Shown piece after piece: positions 1-13,046 of a DNA stretch of 64,000 nt. Both the position numbers and the translations under genes were made by a program. Numbering within the stretch: the stretch's first letter is position 1; every line of letters begins with the position of its first letter. Source of the DNA: Molossus alvarezi (Eukaryota; Chordata; Mammalia; Chiroptera; Molossidae); the NCBI GenBank assembly GCA_037176705.1, contig CM073887.1, positions 55,575,001-55,639,000 on the forward strand, in the 5' to 3' direction. Below the pieces are notes generated by a model. That model was not told where the DNA came from. It did not search any database and saw nothing but the letters and a program-made list of their open reading frames with translations.

Positions 1-1845
1 GTTCTATGTATCTATGTGAATGCTTCTGTTCTGCCTGTTCATTTTGTTTGTAGATTCAATTGTCGATAGATATGTATTCATTGCCATTTTGTTTTTATCT
101 TTTTCTTCAAAAAGACCCCTCAACATTACATACAATAATGGTTTGGTGGTGATGAACTCCTTTAGCTTTTTCTTGTCTGGGAAACTCTTTATATGGCCAT
201 CGATTCTAAATGACAGCTTTGCAGGATAGAATAATCTTGGTTGTAGGTTCTTGCTTTTCATCACTCTGAATATTTCTTGCCACTCCCTTCTGGCCTGCAA
301 AGTTTCTTTTGAGAAATCAGCTGACAGCCTATGGGAACTCCCTTGTAGGTAACTAACTGCTTTTGTCTTGCTGCTTTTAAGATTCTCTCTTTGTCTTGAA
401 CCTTTTGCACTTTGATGATGATGTGTCTTGATGTGGGCCTCTTGAGGTTCATCTTGTTTGGGACTCTCTGTGCTTCCTGGACTTGTATGTGTATTTCCTT
501 CACCAAGTCAGGGAAGTTTTCTGCCATTATTATTTCAGTTAGGTTTTCAATTTCTTGTTCTCTCTCTTCTCCTTCTGGCACCCCCAAGTTGTGAATGTTG
601 GTATGCTTGAAGTTGTCCCAGAGGCTCCTTACACTATCTTCATTTTTTTGGATTCTTTTTTGTTTTTGCTGTTCTGATTGGGTATTTTCTGCTTCCTTAT
701 ATTCCAAATCGATGGTTTGCTTCTTGGATTTACGTACTCGACTATTGAATCTGTAAATTATTCTTTATTTCAGTTAATGCCTCCTTCATTTCTGACTGTG
801 CATCCTTCATTTCTGACTGCTCCTTTTTTATGCTCTTGAGGTCCTCCCTAAGTTCACTGAGGTTCTCACTAAGTTCATTGAGCATCCTTATAAGCAGTGT
901 TTTGAACTCAGCATCTGTTAGGTTGCTTATCTACATTTTGCTTAGTTCTTTTCCTGGAGTTTTGTTCTGTTCTTTCATTTGGAACCTGTTTGTCTCCTCA
1001 TTTTGGCTGCCTTTCTGTATTTGTTTCTATGTATTACTTAATGAGAGTTATGGGGCTAGCTGAGACCAGATGCTGCTTGTTTGAAAAAATTTAGGAAAAC
1101 CTGAAGCAGGATCCAAGACAGGCTAATCCTATGGTAAAGCAACTGGCAACAGCTTAGGTGGGCCTGAAAGTTGGGTGGGGCGGGGCCTCAGGGAATCACT
1201 AGGGCGGGGCAAACAGTGTGATCCAAGTTGCTGGAGTCCAGATTTGGTGGCTGTCTGCCGCCTCAGGGAAGGGCTCACCAAGGGAACAAAGGCCTCTGAC
1301 AGCACATCTGTCTAGGAGAAAGCGTCTCTCCAGCCCTGGCTCCAATGCCAAACAACTCAGTTCTTCCCCATATGTCTCTGCTGCCTTTCAAGCTGCCTCC
1401 CCCACACTGGAGCCTGGAGGGTGCGAGCCCAAGTAAGTCCATGCATGGGCCCTTTAAAAGGAGCTACCCGGGGCTCCAGCTGCCTCAGCCTCAGTTCCCA
1501 CTGTTTTTTCCAGCCAGAAGTTATGGGGACTTCTGTTCCTGGCACTGGATCCCTGAGCTGTGCATCTGGTGTGGGACGGGGACCCCTTAGTCATTAGGGA
1601 GGACCTTCCCAGCTGAGGTGTCCTAATTTTTTTCCACCACACGTGGGTGTGGGACCAGCCCATCTGGGCCTTTGCCCCTCCTACCAGTCTGGATGTGGCT
1701 GCTGCTTTAATTCCGTAGTTGTAGGACTTCTATTCAGCTTGATTTCAGGCGGTTTTGAATGATGGTTGTTCTGTAGATTAGTTGTAACTTTGATGTGGTT
1801 GTGGGAGGACGCAATAACGCGTTTACCTACCCGCCATCTTGATCG
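1..1845 (-). mobile_element. HAL1 (half-L1) retrotransposon, antisense, cut by window edge
   Basis: Read on the minus strand, this starts at about 1845 with a 5' leader containing CAAGATGGCGG, runs through a roughly 900-bp leader, and enters an L1 ORF1-type reading frame from about 1000 downwards. It shares leader, ORF1 and order with the copy at 37368, which has no ORF2, so I call it HAL1. The 3'UTR and tail lie mostly outside the window. The frame shifts once near 307-325 (one base missing relative to the 37-kb copy), so the ORF1 protein is broken. Its 5' end abuts a SINE target-site duplication at 1851. Confidence 0.8.
4..1000 (-). pseudogene. HAL1 ORF1 (L1 ORF1p-like), frameshifted
   Basis: L1 ORF1p is a trimeric RNA-binding chaperone of the retrotransposon particle: coiled coil, RRM, then C-terminal domain. 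From about 1000 down to 710 the strand encodes a degraded coiled coil. 707-261 is the RRM part, with L1-typical QVQEAQRVPNK and DKERILKAARQKQLVTYKG. 300-4 is the C-terminal domain, with ARREWQEIFRVMKSKNLQPR and the ITTKPLL motif. The last two segments are in different frames. Element-encoded, not a host gene. Confidence 0.8.
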
Positions 1846-1866
1846 GAAGCCTCTTTCTTTCTTTTT

Positions 1867-2119
1867 ATTTATTTATTTATTTTTTTATCCTCACCCGAGG
1901 ACATTTTTCCATTTTTTGTTCAGGTAGAGTGGGAGGGAGAGAGAGGAACAGAGAGAGAAACATCGATGTGAAAGGAACACATCGAGTGGCTGTCACCCGC
2001 ACAACCGACCAGGGCCGAGGACAAACTGCAACCGAGGTACGCGCCCTTAGCGGGAACCGAACCCGGGTCTCTCAGGACCGCAGGCCGACACTCTAACCGC
2101 TGAGCCAAACCGGCCAGGG
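1867..2119 (-). repeat. Ves SINE, full length
   Basis: Reverse-oriented bat tRNA-derived SINE, with poly-T on the left and a head ending CCGGCCAGGG on the right. Flanked by a 16-bp target-site duplication, CTCTTTCTTTCTTTTT, at 1851-1866 and 2120-2135. It inserted beside the 5' end of the HAL1. Confidence 0.9.
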
Positions 2120-2139
2120 CTCTTTCTTTCTTTTTAAAA

Positions 2140-2345
2140 AAACCTTTTTACTGATATTTTAGAAAGAGGAAGGGAGAGAGAGACAGAAACATCAATGTGA
2201 GAGAGAAACATCAATTGGCTGCGTCCTGCACCCCTTCGACTGGGGATGGAGCCCACAACCTGGGCATGTACCCTGACGGAGAATCAAACCAGGACCTCTC
2301 AGTCCATAGGATGATGCCCAATCCACTGAGCCACAGTGGCCGGGC
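2140..2345 (-). repeat. Ves-related SINE, second subfamily
   Basis: Reverse-oriented SINE lacking the CCTCACCCGAGG block. It has the GGCTGCGTCCTGCAC and ACTGGGGATGGAGCC segments typical of the other bat subfamily seen here. No clear target-site duplication. Confidence 0.75.
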
Positions 2346-2363
2346 ATAGTCTGTAATTTTCTT

Positions 2364-2607
2364 TTATTTTTCCTCACCCGAGGACATTTTTCCATTTTTT
2401 GTTCAGATAGAGTGGGAGGGAGAGAGAAGAAGAGAGAGAGAGAGAAATATTGACGTGAAAGGGACACATCAAGTGGCTGCCACCTGCACAACCAACCAGG
2501 GCCGGGGACAAACTGCAACTGAGGTACGTGCCTTCAGCGGGAACCGAACCCAGGTCTCTCTGGACCGCAGGCCGATGCTTTAACCGCTGATCCAAACCGG
2601 CCAGGGC
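2364..2607 (-). repeat. Ves SINE in L1
   Basis: Full-length reverse copy flanked by CTGTAATTTTCTT at 2351-2363 and 2609-2621. It interrupts the antisense L1. Confidence 0.88.
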
Positions 2608-3080
2608 TCTGTAATTTTCTTGTGTTGTCCTTGAAAGGTTTTGCTATTAGAATAATGCTGGTCTCATGAAATGAGTTAGGAAGTTCTACTTCTTCCACAA
2701 TTTTTTTAGAAGAGTTTGAGAAGGATAGGTATTAAATCTTCTTTGAATGTTTGGCAGAATTCACTAGTGAAGCCACCTGGTCCTGGATTATACTTTTTGG
2801 GTGGTTTTTGATGAGTGTTTCAATTTCTTTATTGTTGATCAGTTTATTCAGATTTCTCAGTTCTTCATGATTCAGTCTAGGAAGGTTAACTATTTCTAAG
2901 AATTTGTTTCTTCTAGGTTATTGCATTTAGTGGCTTATAGCCTTTTATAGTATTCTTGTATAGTCCTTTGCATTTCTGTGGTGTCCATCATAACTTCTTT
3001 TCATTTCTGATTTTGTTTATTTGAGTATTTTTTTTCCTTAGTGAACCTAGCCAGAGGTTTGTCAATTTTATTAATCTTTT

Positions 3081-3369
3081 AATTAAATTAAATTAATTAA
3101 TTTATTTATATCCTCACTCGAGGACTTTTTTTTTTTTTTTTGCATTTATCTTCAGATAGAGCGGGAAGGAAGAGAGGGAGGGAGAGAGAGAGAGAGAGAG
3201 AGAGAAATATCGATGTGAGAGAGACACATCGAGAGGTTGCCACCCACCCAACCCCAACTGGAGCCAGGGATGAATCACAAGCGAGGTACGTGCCCTTAGC
3301 AGGAACTGAACCCGGAATTCTCTGGTCCACGGGCCGGTGCTCTAACTGCTGAGCCAAACTGGCCAGGGC
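3081..3369 (-). repeat. Ves SINE in L1
   Basis: Full-length reverse copy with target-site duplication TTATTAATCTTTT at 3068-3080 and 3370-3382. It includes an (AG)n run near 3183-3205. Confidence 0.9.
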
Positions 3370-3785
3370 TTATTAATCTTTTTGAAGAACCAGCTGTTTG
3401 TTGCATTAATTTTTCTATTCATTTTGTTTCATTCTGCTTTTCTACTGTTTGGGCTTTGTTGTTGTTTTTTTCTCTAGTTCATTAAGGTGAAATGATAGGT
3501 TGTTTGAGATTTTCTTTTTTAAAAATATAGGCCTGTAATGATATAAATTTCCGTATTACAGATTTTGCTCTATCCTCAAACTTTTGATATGTTGTATTGT
3601 CATTCTCATATGTCTCTATGTAGCTTTGTCTCTTCTTTTATTTGTGCTTTGACCCAGTTATTGTTTACCTGCATGCTGTTTAATCTCCACATATTAGTGG
3701 TTTTTCCCCACTTTCTTTTTGCAGCTGATTTTCAATTTCAAAGCATTGTGTCTGGAGAATATGCTTGGTATGCTTTCAATCTTTT

Positions 3786-4030
3786 TTTTTTTTTAATCCT
3801 CACCTGAGGACGTTTTTCCATTTTTTGTTCAGATAGAGTAGGAGGGAGAGAGAGGAAGAGAGAGAGAGAGAAACATCGATGGGAAACACATCGAGTGACT
3901 GCCACCCACACAGCCCAACCAGGGCTGGGGACAAACTTCAAGGGTGGTACATGCCCTTAGTAGGAACTGAACCTGGTACTCCCTGGATTGCAGGCCGACG
4001 CTCTAACCGCTGAGCCAAACCTGCCAGGGC
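3786..4030 (-). repeat. Ves SINE in L1
   Basis: Reverse copy flanked by TGCTTTCAATCTTTT at 3771-3785 and 4031-4045. It interrupts the antisense L1. Confidence 0.9.
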
Positions 4031-5228
4031 TGCTTTCAATCTTTTAAAATGTGTTGAGGCTAGTTTTGTGTCTCAACATTTGACCTATTCTCGAGAATGT
4101 TCCATGTCCACTAGAGAAGAATGTACATTCTGGTGTTCTGGGGTGAAAAGCTCTTAAAATATCAATTATATCTATTTGGTCTAATGTGTCAATTAAGGCT
4201 GATATTTCCGTATTGATTTTCTGTTTGGATAATCTATCCATTGCTGTCAATGGGGTATTTAGATCCCCTACTGTATTTTTGTTTTTGTCAGTTTCTCCCT
4301 TTAGTTATGTTAGTAGTTGCTTTATATATTTTGGTGATCCCAGGTTGCGTGCCTATATATTAATAAGTGTTATGTCTTCTGATGTATTGTCATGTTTGTC
4401 ACTATAAAATATCCATCTTTGTCTCTTGTTACAATTTTTACTTTGAAATTTGTTTAGTCCGATATAAATATGGCTACACCTGCTTTTCTCTGGATGCCAT
4501 TTGCTTGGAGTATTATTTTACACCTTTTCACTTTGAGTCTATTATTTGTCCTCGCAGCTGAGACTTGGCTCCTCAAGGCAGCATATAGTTGAGTCTTGTT
4601 TTTTGCTCCAACTTGCTACTTTGTGCCTTTTAATTGGTGAGTTCAGTCTATTTACATTTAGGGTGATTATTGATATATAATTTGGTGATATTCTATAATT
4701 TTCCCGTTTTCTCTTTTTTGTTATGTGTGTTAGTTCTATGTATTTTTTGTGGTTACCATTAGGTGTATGCAAAAGATAGTTTCATATACACAGTAGCCCT
4801 TTCCCCTTTCACCTGTGCAAATTTAGTCCTTTCCCCCACCCCCCTTTTTTGGAGTCACAAGTTATCCCTTTTTATGCTGTGAGTTCATTTCCAAATTGCA
4901 GTAGCTATTGTTTTCTTTTTTATTTTTAAATATTTTTATATCCTTTAATCTTTATGTTCCATTTAAGTGTTTAATACCCTATTCTGAACACGGGTTGCAA
5001 CTTCCTGCTTCTGTTTGTCTGTTAGTCATCTTACTCATAATCTTGTATCCTTTCATCTTTTTGTTTCAAATAGAACACCCTTAAGTATTTCCTGTATTGC
5101 AGTTCTTGTGGTGGTAAATTCCCCCAGCTTCTGTATTTCTGGAAAAACCTTAATTTCTTCATCATATTTAAGGATATATTATTCTTGGCTGGTGATTTCT
5201 CTCCTTTTTTTGTGGAAAATTTAACTTT

Positions 5229-5320
5229 AAAGTAATAACTACATATTGAATGCATCAGGGATTTCAAGCATCCTTAATTGGTGCAAGTTGCATGAATCTA
5301 CATCATAAAATAGCACAAAA

Positions 5321-5357
<37 letters not shown>

Positions 5358-5530
5358 AAACTGGCAAAATCTGAATCCTTTGGATCATACTAATGTTCTC
5401 CTGGTTTTGACATTGTATTAAAGCCTGCAAGATGTTCAGCTGGGGAAAGCGGGGGCAAGAGTACACAAGACCTCTCTGTGAAACTAGTTATTTTGAAGTT
5501 AAAAAAAAAAAAGTTGAAAAAAAAGTGGCT
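5229..5530 (+). mobile_element. L1 3'UTR fragment, sense, with (CA)n
   Basis: Decayed 3' end of an old L1 in sense orientation. It has the characteristic stretch around CTCCTGGTTTTGACATTGTA and ends in an A-rich tail at 5500-5523. It contains the (CA)n microsatellite at 5323-5354 and sits inside the antisense L1, separating its two halves. Confidence 0.55.
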
Positions 5531-6004
5531 TAAACCAGCACAGGGTTATTTTCCTCATATAAAGATGCTCAAAGTTGACCATACAGAAGTGGAGTAGCTG
5601 ACTCAGTGTGCTACTGCAGGCCTAAGCTCCTGGGTCTTTCTCCAGCTGGTAGGTGACCCTCATGGCTACAGGGGGCTCCTCCAGGCCAGGCACTGGTGGG
5701 GATTACAGGTGGGCATAAAATGCAAGGTAGGTGGGAGACAGCAAAAGGTAGAGGGTTAAGAGTACAAGCTGGTCATCTCTGTCCCCGGTGACTTCTCTCT
5801 AACTCTCATCATCCAGGACCACGGGGCATGGCAATCAGTGGACACAGTTAAGAGTAGGGGAAGACGTTCCTGTTTGTTGTTTCTGGTTTTCTTCCACTCA
5901 GAGCACATTGCTTCTACTCTGGTGTGAATGATGGGAGATTGACTACCCCAACCACCAGCACCTGTATCCGTGCTTCTGCTTCCTGATTTCTCTCTTTTAA
6001 TATG
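5531..6004. other. Unassigned sequence inside L1 interruption
   Basis: No gene recognised. The sequence around 5530-5700 looks like an ancient interspersed repeat, but I cannot name it. The minus-strand open frame at 5756-6022 has no recognisable motif. Confidence 0.3.
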
Positions 6005-7900
6005 TTGACTATTAGATTCCACTCTGTTCTAGCTTACAGGGTTTCTGCTGAAGAATCTGATGATAATCTAATGGGATTTCCTTTATAGGTTTTACCATCT
6101 CATTTTCCCTGGCTGCCTTGAAATTTTTTTCTATGTTGTTAATTTTTGAACAGTTTTAATAAAATGTGCCTTGGAGTAGGCCTTAATGGATTTATATATT
6201 TAGGTGTTCTTTTAGCTTCTTGGATTTGGGGATCCAGGTCTTTCCATAGGTTTGGGAAGGTCTTGTCAATTATTTGTTTGAATAGGTTCTCTGTTCCCTT
6301 CTTCCACCCCTCTTGGTATGCTCGTTGTTATATTGCTATTTCTCAAAGAGTCTGATGGAGTCAGTTCCCATAGCATTCTTTCAATTTTTAAATTCTTAAT
6401 TCTCTCTCTTCTTCCATCTTAGTCATTTCTAGATTTCTATCTTCAACATCACTAATTCTTTCCTCCATCTCGTCTGCTCTATTTCCTAGGGTCGCTAGTT
6501 CATTCTTCATCTCACTTGAGCTCTTCAGCTCCAGAATTTCATTTTGGGTTCTTTTTTTAATAATTCAAATCTCTTTAGTAAAGTACTCTTTCTGTTGGTT
6601 AATTGTATATTAATTAATTAAACTGCCTTCCTGAATTTTCATGTATCTTGTTGATTTTTTTCAGAACTGAAATCTTGAATTCTCTGTCGTTTAAATCACA
6701 GTCCTCCATGTCTTTAGGTTTATTTTCTAGAGATCTTCAATTTTCTTTCTGAACTACCTTGTTACCTTGGTTATTCGTGGTACTTGATGCATTGCTTCTC
6801 TGTATGGGCATTTATGGGAATAAAATATGCCTTTTGAAAAAGAATTTGAATAAACTGACGAATAAAATAGATCCAGAGACATGGAATGGGGAATAGACTG
6901 ACAAACCTCAGAGGGAAGGGGGTGGGGGCAGAAAGAGATAAACCAAAGAACTTATATGCATAACGAATGGACACAGACAACAATGCAGTGAAGGGGGGGG
7001 GGTTGGGTGGGAACGGGGGGGGAGGTGGCAATTGGGGGAAAGGAGGGATATCTGTAAAACGTTCAACAATAAAGATAAATTAAAAAAAAGAATTTGGCTC
7101 TTCACTGTTTAGCACGTACATAAGTAGCAGTCTTTCTTTTGTTTTCCAGTAGGTGGCGTCAAAGTGCAAGTTTTTAATGGTCTCTTACCTGCACTGATGG
7201 GGTTTTCATCATGCTCTCTGTGGGGTGGTGTTGCCTCTGCCACGTCAAATACCCTTTAATTCCTGTTGAGGTGGCTGTATTCTCTGTGACCAGGTCATCT
7301 CAATCTCAGGGTACCACCCCGTAGGGTAGTGTAGTGTAGTGGGTGATGAGACTCCAGCCCTCTGAGATCCTGGTACTGCCTCCTAAAACGACATGTTGCC
7401 AGCAGTGGTATCCCAGGTGCCTCCAAGTTCTGCCGCAATGAGTGGGAGCAGGGTGGGCAGGAGAAGGCTGGTTTGCGCATTTGTGGGTTTGCTCTTTTCC
7501 TAGTAATGGCAGCTGCGAGATCTCAGCTGACAACACCTCTGTGTATCTGCCCGTCACTGGGTTAGCAGCAGTGTGCGCCTGCCATTCAGGGAGAAATGTT
7601 GATACTACCTCTCTGTTCCTTAGGACTGCAGAGTGAGTGTGCTGTAGCTCGGCAGCTCACTTGCTACAAAGTCAGCTTGTACTGTAGCGAGTTCTGAGCT
7701 GCATCTGTGGCACCCATCTGTCCTCCCTCCTTCCCTCCTGCTTACTCATATATGCCCACCATCAGATATTTTGATGCAAGGATGTTTTGATGTTTGTGGG
7801 CATTGAGCAGGGAATCCTTTGTTAAATTATAGCTGCTCAAATTGTAACCACAAGGGAGGAGACCTGGTCCTCTCATGCCATGTTGCTGACGTCACTAATC
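6005..7900 (-). mobile_element. Old L1, antisense: ORF1 and 5'UTR part
   Basis: Continuation of the antisense L1 from 2608. 6005-6780 resembles ORF1 and leader sequence (decayed coiled-coil-like part around 6400-6540). 7086-7900 resembles the L1 5'UTR, ending near 7895 in sequence that reads on the minus strand as TGACGTCAGCAACATGGCAT, like an L1 5' end. A short L1/HAL1 3' end (6848-7085) is inserted in it. Confidence 0.65.
6848..7085 (+). mobile_element. 5'-truncated L1/HAL1 3' end with target-site duplication
   Basis: About 238 bp that match the 3'UTR of the HAL1 at 39200-39455: a dACAGACAACA stretch, a G-rich run, then CATTCAACAATAAAGATAAA-like ending. Flanked by AAAAAGAATTTG at about 6836-6847 and AAAAGAATTTG at about 7086-7095. 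It is a 5'-truncated retrotransposition into the older L1. Confidence 0.75.
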
Positions 7901-8014
7901 TGTCCTCTATATTATATACATGAATGCCCCTAAGATTATCAGGAGTACTTTGCTTAAATTTAGTGGGATCTCAGATATAACTATAATTTGAGACCTATGA
8001 AGACAAATGTGGTG

Positions 8015-8250
8015 CCCTGGCCGGCTTGGCTCAGCGGTTAGAGCGTCGGCCTGCGGTCTAGAGAGACCCGGGTTTGGTTCCCGCTAAGGGCATGTACCTG
8101 CAGTTTGTCCCCGGCCCTGGTTGGTTCGTGTGGGTGGCGGCCACTCGATGTGTCCCTTTCACGTCGATGTTTCTCTCTCTTCCTCTCTCTCCTTCCCTCT
8201 CTGAGTAAAAAATGGAAAAATGTCCTCTGGTGAGGATAAAAAAAAAAAAA
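8015..8250 (+). repeat. Ves SINE
   Basis: Sense copy from CCCTGGCCGGCTTGGCTCAG to its A tail. Target-site duplication AAGACAAATGTGGTG at 8000-8014 and AAGACAAATGTAGTG at 8251-8265. Confidence 0.92.
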
Positions 8251-8269
8251 AAGACAAATGTAGTGAAAA

Positions 8270-8763
8270 AGTTAATTTGCAATTGCTTTATTTATATAAA
8301 GTAACACCCACAAGGAGTTTCAAGACATGGTGAAAGCTGTGTTGGCGGGTGGCTGGAGTAGCAGTACTGGAGGGATCAGGATTATGTTGGCAGTGTCTTC
8401 TTTAGACATTCCTGATTTACAGGTTTATTTAAAATATACAGCAATTTATGTATATTTTACTATTACTAGTCTTTAATTTTAACTTTTGTACATAGCAAAT
8501 CATTCTAAAATTTAATTCCTTGAAACACTAACAATTACAAAAGTGTAAACCATCCAAAATAAAAAGTTTCAAATTTCTTTCTAAATAAAAGAACACATAG
8601 CATCCTAGTTTTCTTTCCCCTGTATCTTATACCAGGGGTATTTTCATGAATAAATAACATATTATAATGCAATAAGGGTTTGAATTTAGCCCCTTAAATG
8701 TACTAGTAACTTCATAGCAACCAGAGAACCCACTTAGGTGGTCATATACTTTGACAAGTCTGT
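8270..8763. other. Non-coding; contains a segment repeated at 58.5 kb
   Basis: AT-rich, no gene seen. 8511-8715 is about three-quarters identical by eye to 58504-58703 in the same orientation. I cannot assign that shared block to a known repeat. Confidence 0.6.
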
Positions 8764-8781
8764 GCTGTATAGCTGTTTTAT

Positions 8782-8973
8782 TATTATTATTTTTTTTGAG
8801 AGAGAAAGAGAGACATCGATGTGAGAGAGACACATCGACTGGTTGCCACCCACACGACCCCAACTGGGGCCGGGGACAAACTGCAACCAAGGTACATACC
8901 CGTAGCAGGAACCGAACCTGGGACTCTCTGGTCTGCAGGCCGAAGCTCTAACCGCTGAGCCAAACCGGCCAGA
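8782..8973 (-). repeat. Ves SINE, tail-side shortened
   Basis: Reverse SINE lacking the CCTCACCCGAGG block next to its tail. Flanked by GCTGTATAGCTGTTTTAT at 8764-8781 and a one-base-longer version at 8974-8992. Confidence 0.85.
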
Positions 8974-8992
8974 GCTGTATAAGCTGTTTTAT

Positions 8993-9586
8993 ACCCTCAC
9001 CTTACTTACCATCCTCAGTCATTAGGGTTAGTCAAATGCACTAATGACCATTTTGACTCAATTTGCAAAATCTGTAATGACCCTCTAATATCATGGCCAA
9101 AAGCATTGTCATTGGTCCTTCTAAATCTCAAATCCAGCACCTCTGGAACTCAGACTTCTAGCCTTTGAAATAGAGGACACCTAATACACCTGGCCCCTGT
9201 CTCTTTTGATCCACAGCTGATAAAAGAAGATATTTTCCAATATTGTAAAGGCCTAAGTGCCTTTATTAAAAATAATCATGCTTTGGTAGAAGAATTTTTT
9301 TCACAGCACACTCTGGGGAGATAAAGACCTTAAGCATCACATCTTGCAACCCAGATATTCCATGTAGTGAGGCTCTTCAACCTCACTGCTAACCAACCCT
9401 TGTGCCACAAACCCCAGGGAATAGACTTAGATTCATGTGTTGTATCTAAAGAAAGCACCAAACTCTGACTGAACCTGAACAGCATCTGGTTACACAGAAG
9501 TAAAGATCTCCTGGAACTGAGGGATATGACATCTGCTTAGCTTTCCCAAGAGGTCGGGATACACTTTTCTAACTGTTGCCTCTTAC
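8993..9586. other. No gene recognised
   Basis: Unique-looking sequence without a convincing open frame. It lies just downstream (on the minus strand) of the putative splice donor at 9586. Confidence 0.4.
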
Positions 9587-10247
9587 CTCATGACTTCACT
9601 CTTCTTGGATAGAAAACACTGTTTTTTGTATTTCATAATCCATGGCAAAAGAGGGAAACCTCTTCTTTCAGAAACAGCCTCATCATGCTCCCATAACAAA
9701 TAAATCTTTTCACTTGCTTGTTTTGAAGGGTTAGAAGGTTCGGAATTCACAGAAGTCTTTCTTTCACCTGGACTATTAAATGACTCTGGATTTTTTTTTT
9801 TTTTTTTTTAATCCTCACTGGAGGACATTTCTCCATTTTTTGTTCAGATAGAGTGGGAGGGTAGGAGAGAGAAAGTGAAAGAGAGAGAGAAACATTGACA
9901 TGAAAGGGACACATTGAGTGGCTACCACCCCCACGACCAACCAGGGCCGGGGACAAACTGCAACCGAGGTACGTGCCCTTAGTGGGAACTGAACCTGGGT
10001 CTCTCCAGACCGCAGGCTGACGCTCTAACCGCTGAGCCAAACTGGCCAGGGCTGACTCTGGATTCTTACCAAAATTTATGGTCTTTGAATTTCCAACCTT
10101 ATAGGCTGTATAATTGGATAACACATTTGGTTTATAAAAATTATTTGAGATACAAGTTTTGCTATTTTTCCAACGGTAGTCCGTCAGCTGTTGCTTCAAG
10201 TTTATTCCTGTACTGTCCCTTCTAATGGGTTTGGCCAATTCTTTCAT
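9587..10247 (-). pseudogene. Unrecognised coding-like exon interrupted by a SINE
   Basis: On the minus strand an ATG at 10247-10245 opens a frame that meets a SINE (9793-10052). Ignoring the SINE and one copy of its 12-bp duplication, the frame continues without a stop for about 129 codons to CATGAG followed by GTAAGA at 9586, a good splice donor. The product is basic and polar, starting MKELAKPIRRDSTG and ending near GFPLLPWIMKYKKQ. I do not recognise the family. With the SINE present the frame runs into SINE sequence, so the exon is probably dead now. It could also be a chance open stretch. Confidence 0.45.
9793..10052 (-). repeat. Ves SINE inside an open reading frame
   Basis: Full-length reverse copy. 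Target-site duplication TGACTCTGGATT at 9781-9792 and 10053-10064. It splits the unrecognised open frame at 9587-10247. Confidence 0.92.
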
Positions 10248-10249
10248 CT

Positions 10250-10714
10250 TGAGTGTTCACTGTTCTGTGTTGTCTTTATAACAAATCAGAAGCCTCTCAT
10301 CCACCTGATTAAGCCTGTAGTTAGCTGGTTACTACAAACATAAAAACCAGTGGTGGGCATTGCTCGGCTGTCAGGATGTTTCATTACACCAGAGCTACAA
10401 TCTCAAAGACCAGAACAAAGTGACAGAAACTGGTAAAGGATCTGCTTCACTGAAGGCAAAGAGCAACAAGAATCTGAGAAGGGCTTAGATTAGACATGAA
10501 ACTTCTAATAACCTGAATTGAAGACCAGACACAGCAGCTTTATCCCTCTCAGCACCCTGACGATCATGGCCAGAGCACACAGTTTATTTGCAATGCTGAA
10601 TTTACTGCGAACTCAGGGTGGTTTCATCAATTCAAGAATCGTTATTCAAACATTAAGTGAAAGTGAGTGGTGAGTCTGAGTGCTGATGCTAAGGCAGCTG
10701 AGAATTTTGGGAAA
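10250..10714. other. No gene recognised
   Basis: Unique-looking sequence upstream (minus strand) of the unrecognised exon. No SINE, L1 or convincing exon seen. Confidence 0.4.
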
Positions 10715-11019
10715 TTCTAGATAAACTGTGGAGGAAAATCAATTTACAGAGCAAATATTCAATGTGGTTGAAACCTTCCTATTCTGGAAAGGAATGCCTG
10801 AAAGGGCTACAGTCCATGTCAATGCCAGGTTTCCAGGCTTCGAAGGACAGGATAATAGCCCAGCCGGGGGCAGTGCTGCAGCCTACAGATGGAACCCCCT
10901 GTGGGCTGGCAGTGAGGCCCCGGGCCTTCATGCACGTCAGCAAGCACACACTGCCAGGTGACCAGGACCAGGAAGTCCTGGATGACCCAGCTCCTCTTCC
11001 AAGATGCCTTCCTGAACCC

Positions 11020-11020
<1 letters not shown>
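10715..11020 (+). mobile_element. Tigger/pogo-family transposase fragment
   Basis: Reading across frames, this gives a decayed DDE transposase segment of the Tigger type: an ENQ..EQIFNV.ET.LFWK block near 10730-10800, a PGF.ASKDR block near 10828-10855, an RAF block, then K.WMTQLLFQDAFLN at about 10970-11015. These are the hallmark strings of the Tigger catalytic core. At least one frame change occurs. It ends abruptly where zinc-finger pseudogene sequence begins. Confidence 0.7.
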
Positions 11021-12740
<1,720 letters not shown>

Positions 12741-13046
12741 TAATGATTTCTTTACTAATGATTTCATATTCAGTGTATTTATTATGATTTATAGGAAAAG
12801 TGTAGGTGTTCTGTCTTTTCTAAATTCTCTGAAATTAAATATAATTAATACTTTCCAAGAAGACTTCACCCATTCTATTACCAAACTGATACTCATATAT
12901 AGGGTTTAGTCATTCTGTTTCCAAGTGAACTATTTTGCAAACGCTGAACATGTATGGTACATTTAAGAAAGTATTTTTGGCAAAATGTTCTAAAAATTTT
13001 TTTAAATGTGGTTTATAAGTTTTGTTTACTTCTCTTTAAAACTTTT

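Larger units (their letters stand above)
2608..5228 (-). mobile_element. Old L1, antisense: ORF2 reverse transcriptase to endonuclease part
   Basis: On the minus strand this matches the N-terminal half of L1 ORF2 in decayed form. 4772-4542 retains the endonuclease start (TLNVNRLNSPIKRHK, then KKQDSTICCL). 2640-3770 corresponds to the region leading into reverse transcriptase. Two SINEs interrupt it (3081-3369, 3786-4030). 4790-5228 is inter-ORF or ORF1-side sequence. Many stops and frameshifts show an ancient dead copy, judged by recall of L1 consensus sequence. Confidence 0.75.

Noticed and set aside
5323..5354. (CA)n as possible regulatory Z-DNA
   Set aside because: Ordinary dinucleotide microsatellite in L1 3'UTR sequence; no context suggesting function.
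8015..8090. tRNA gene
   Set aside because: SINE heads resemble a tRNA with A and B boxes, but each is followed by the SINE body and tail and flanked by target-site duplications.
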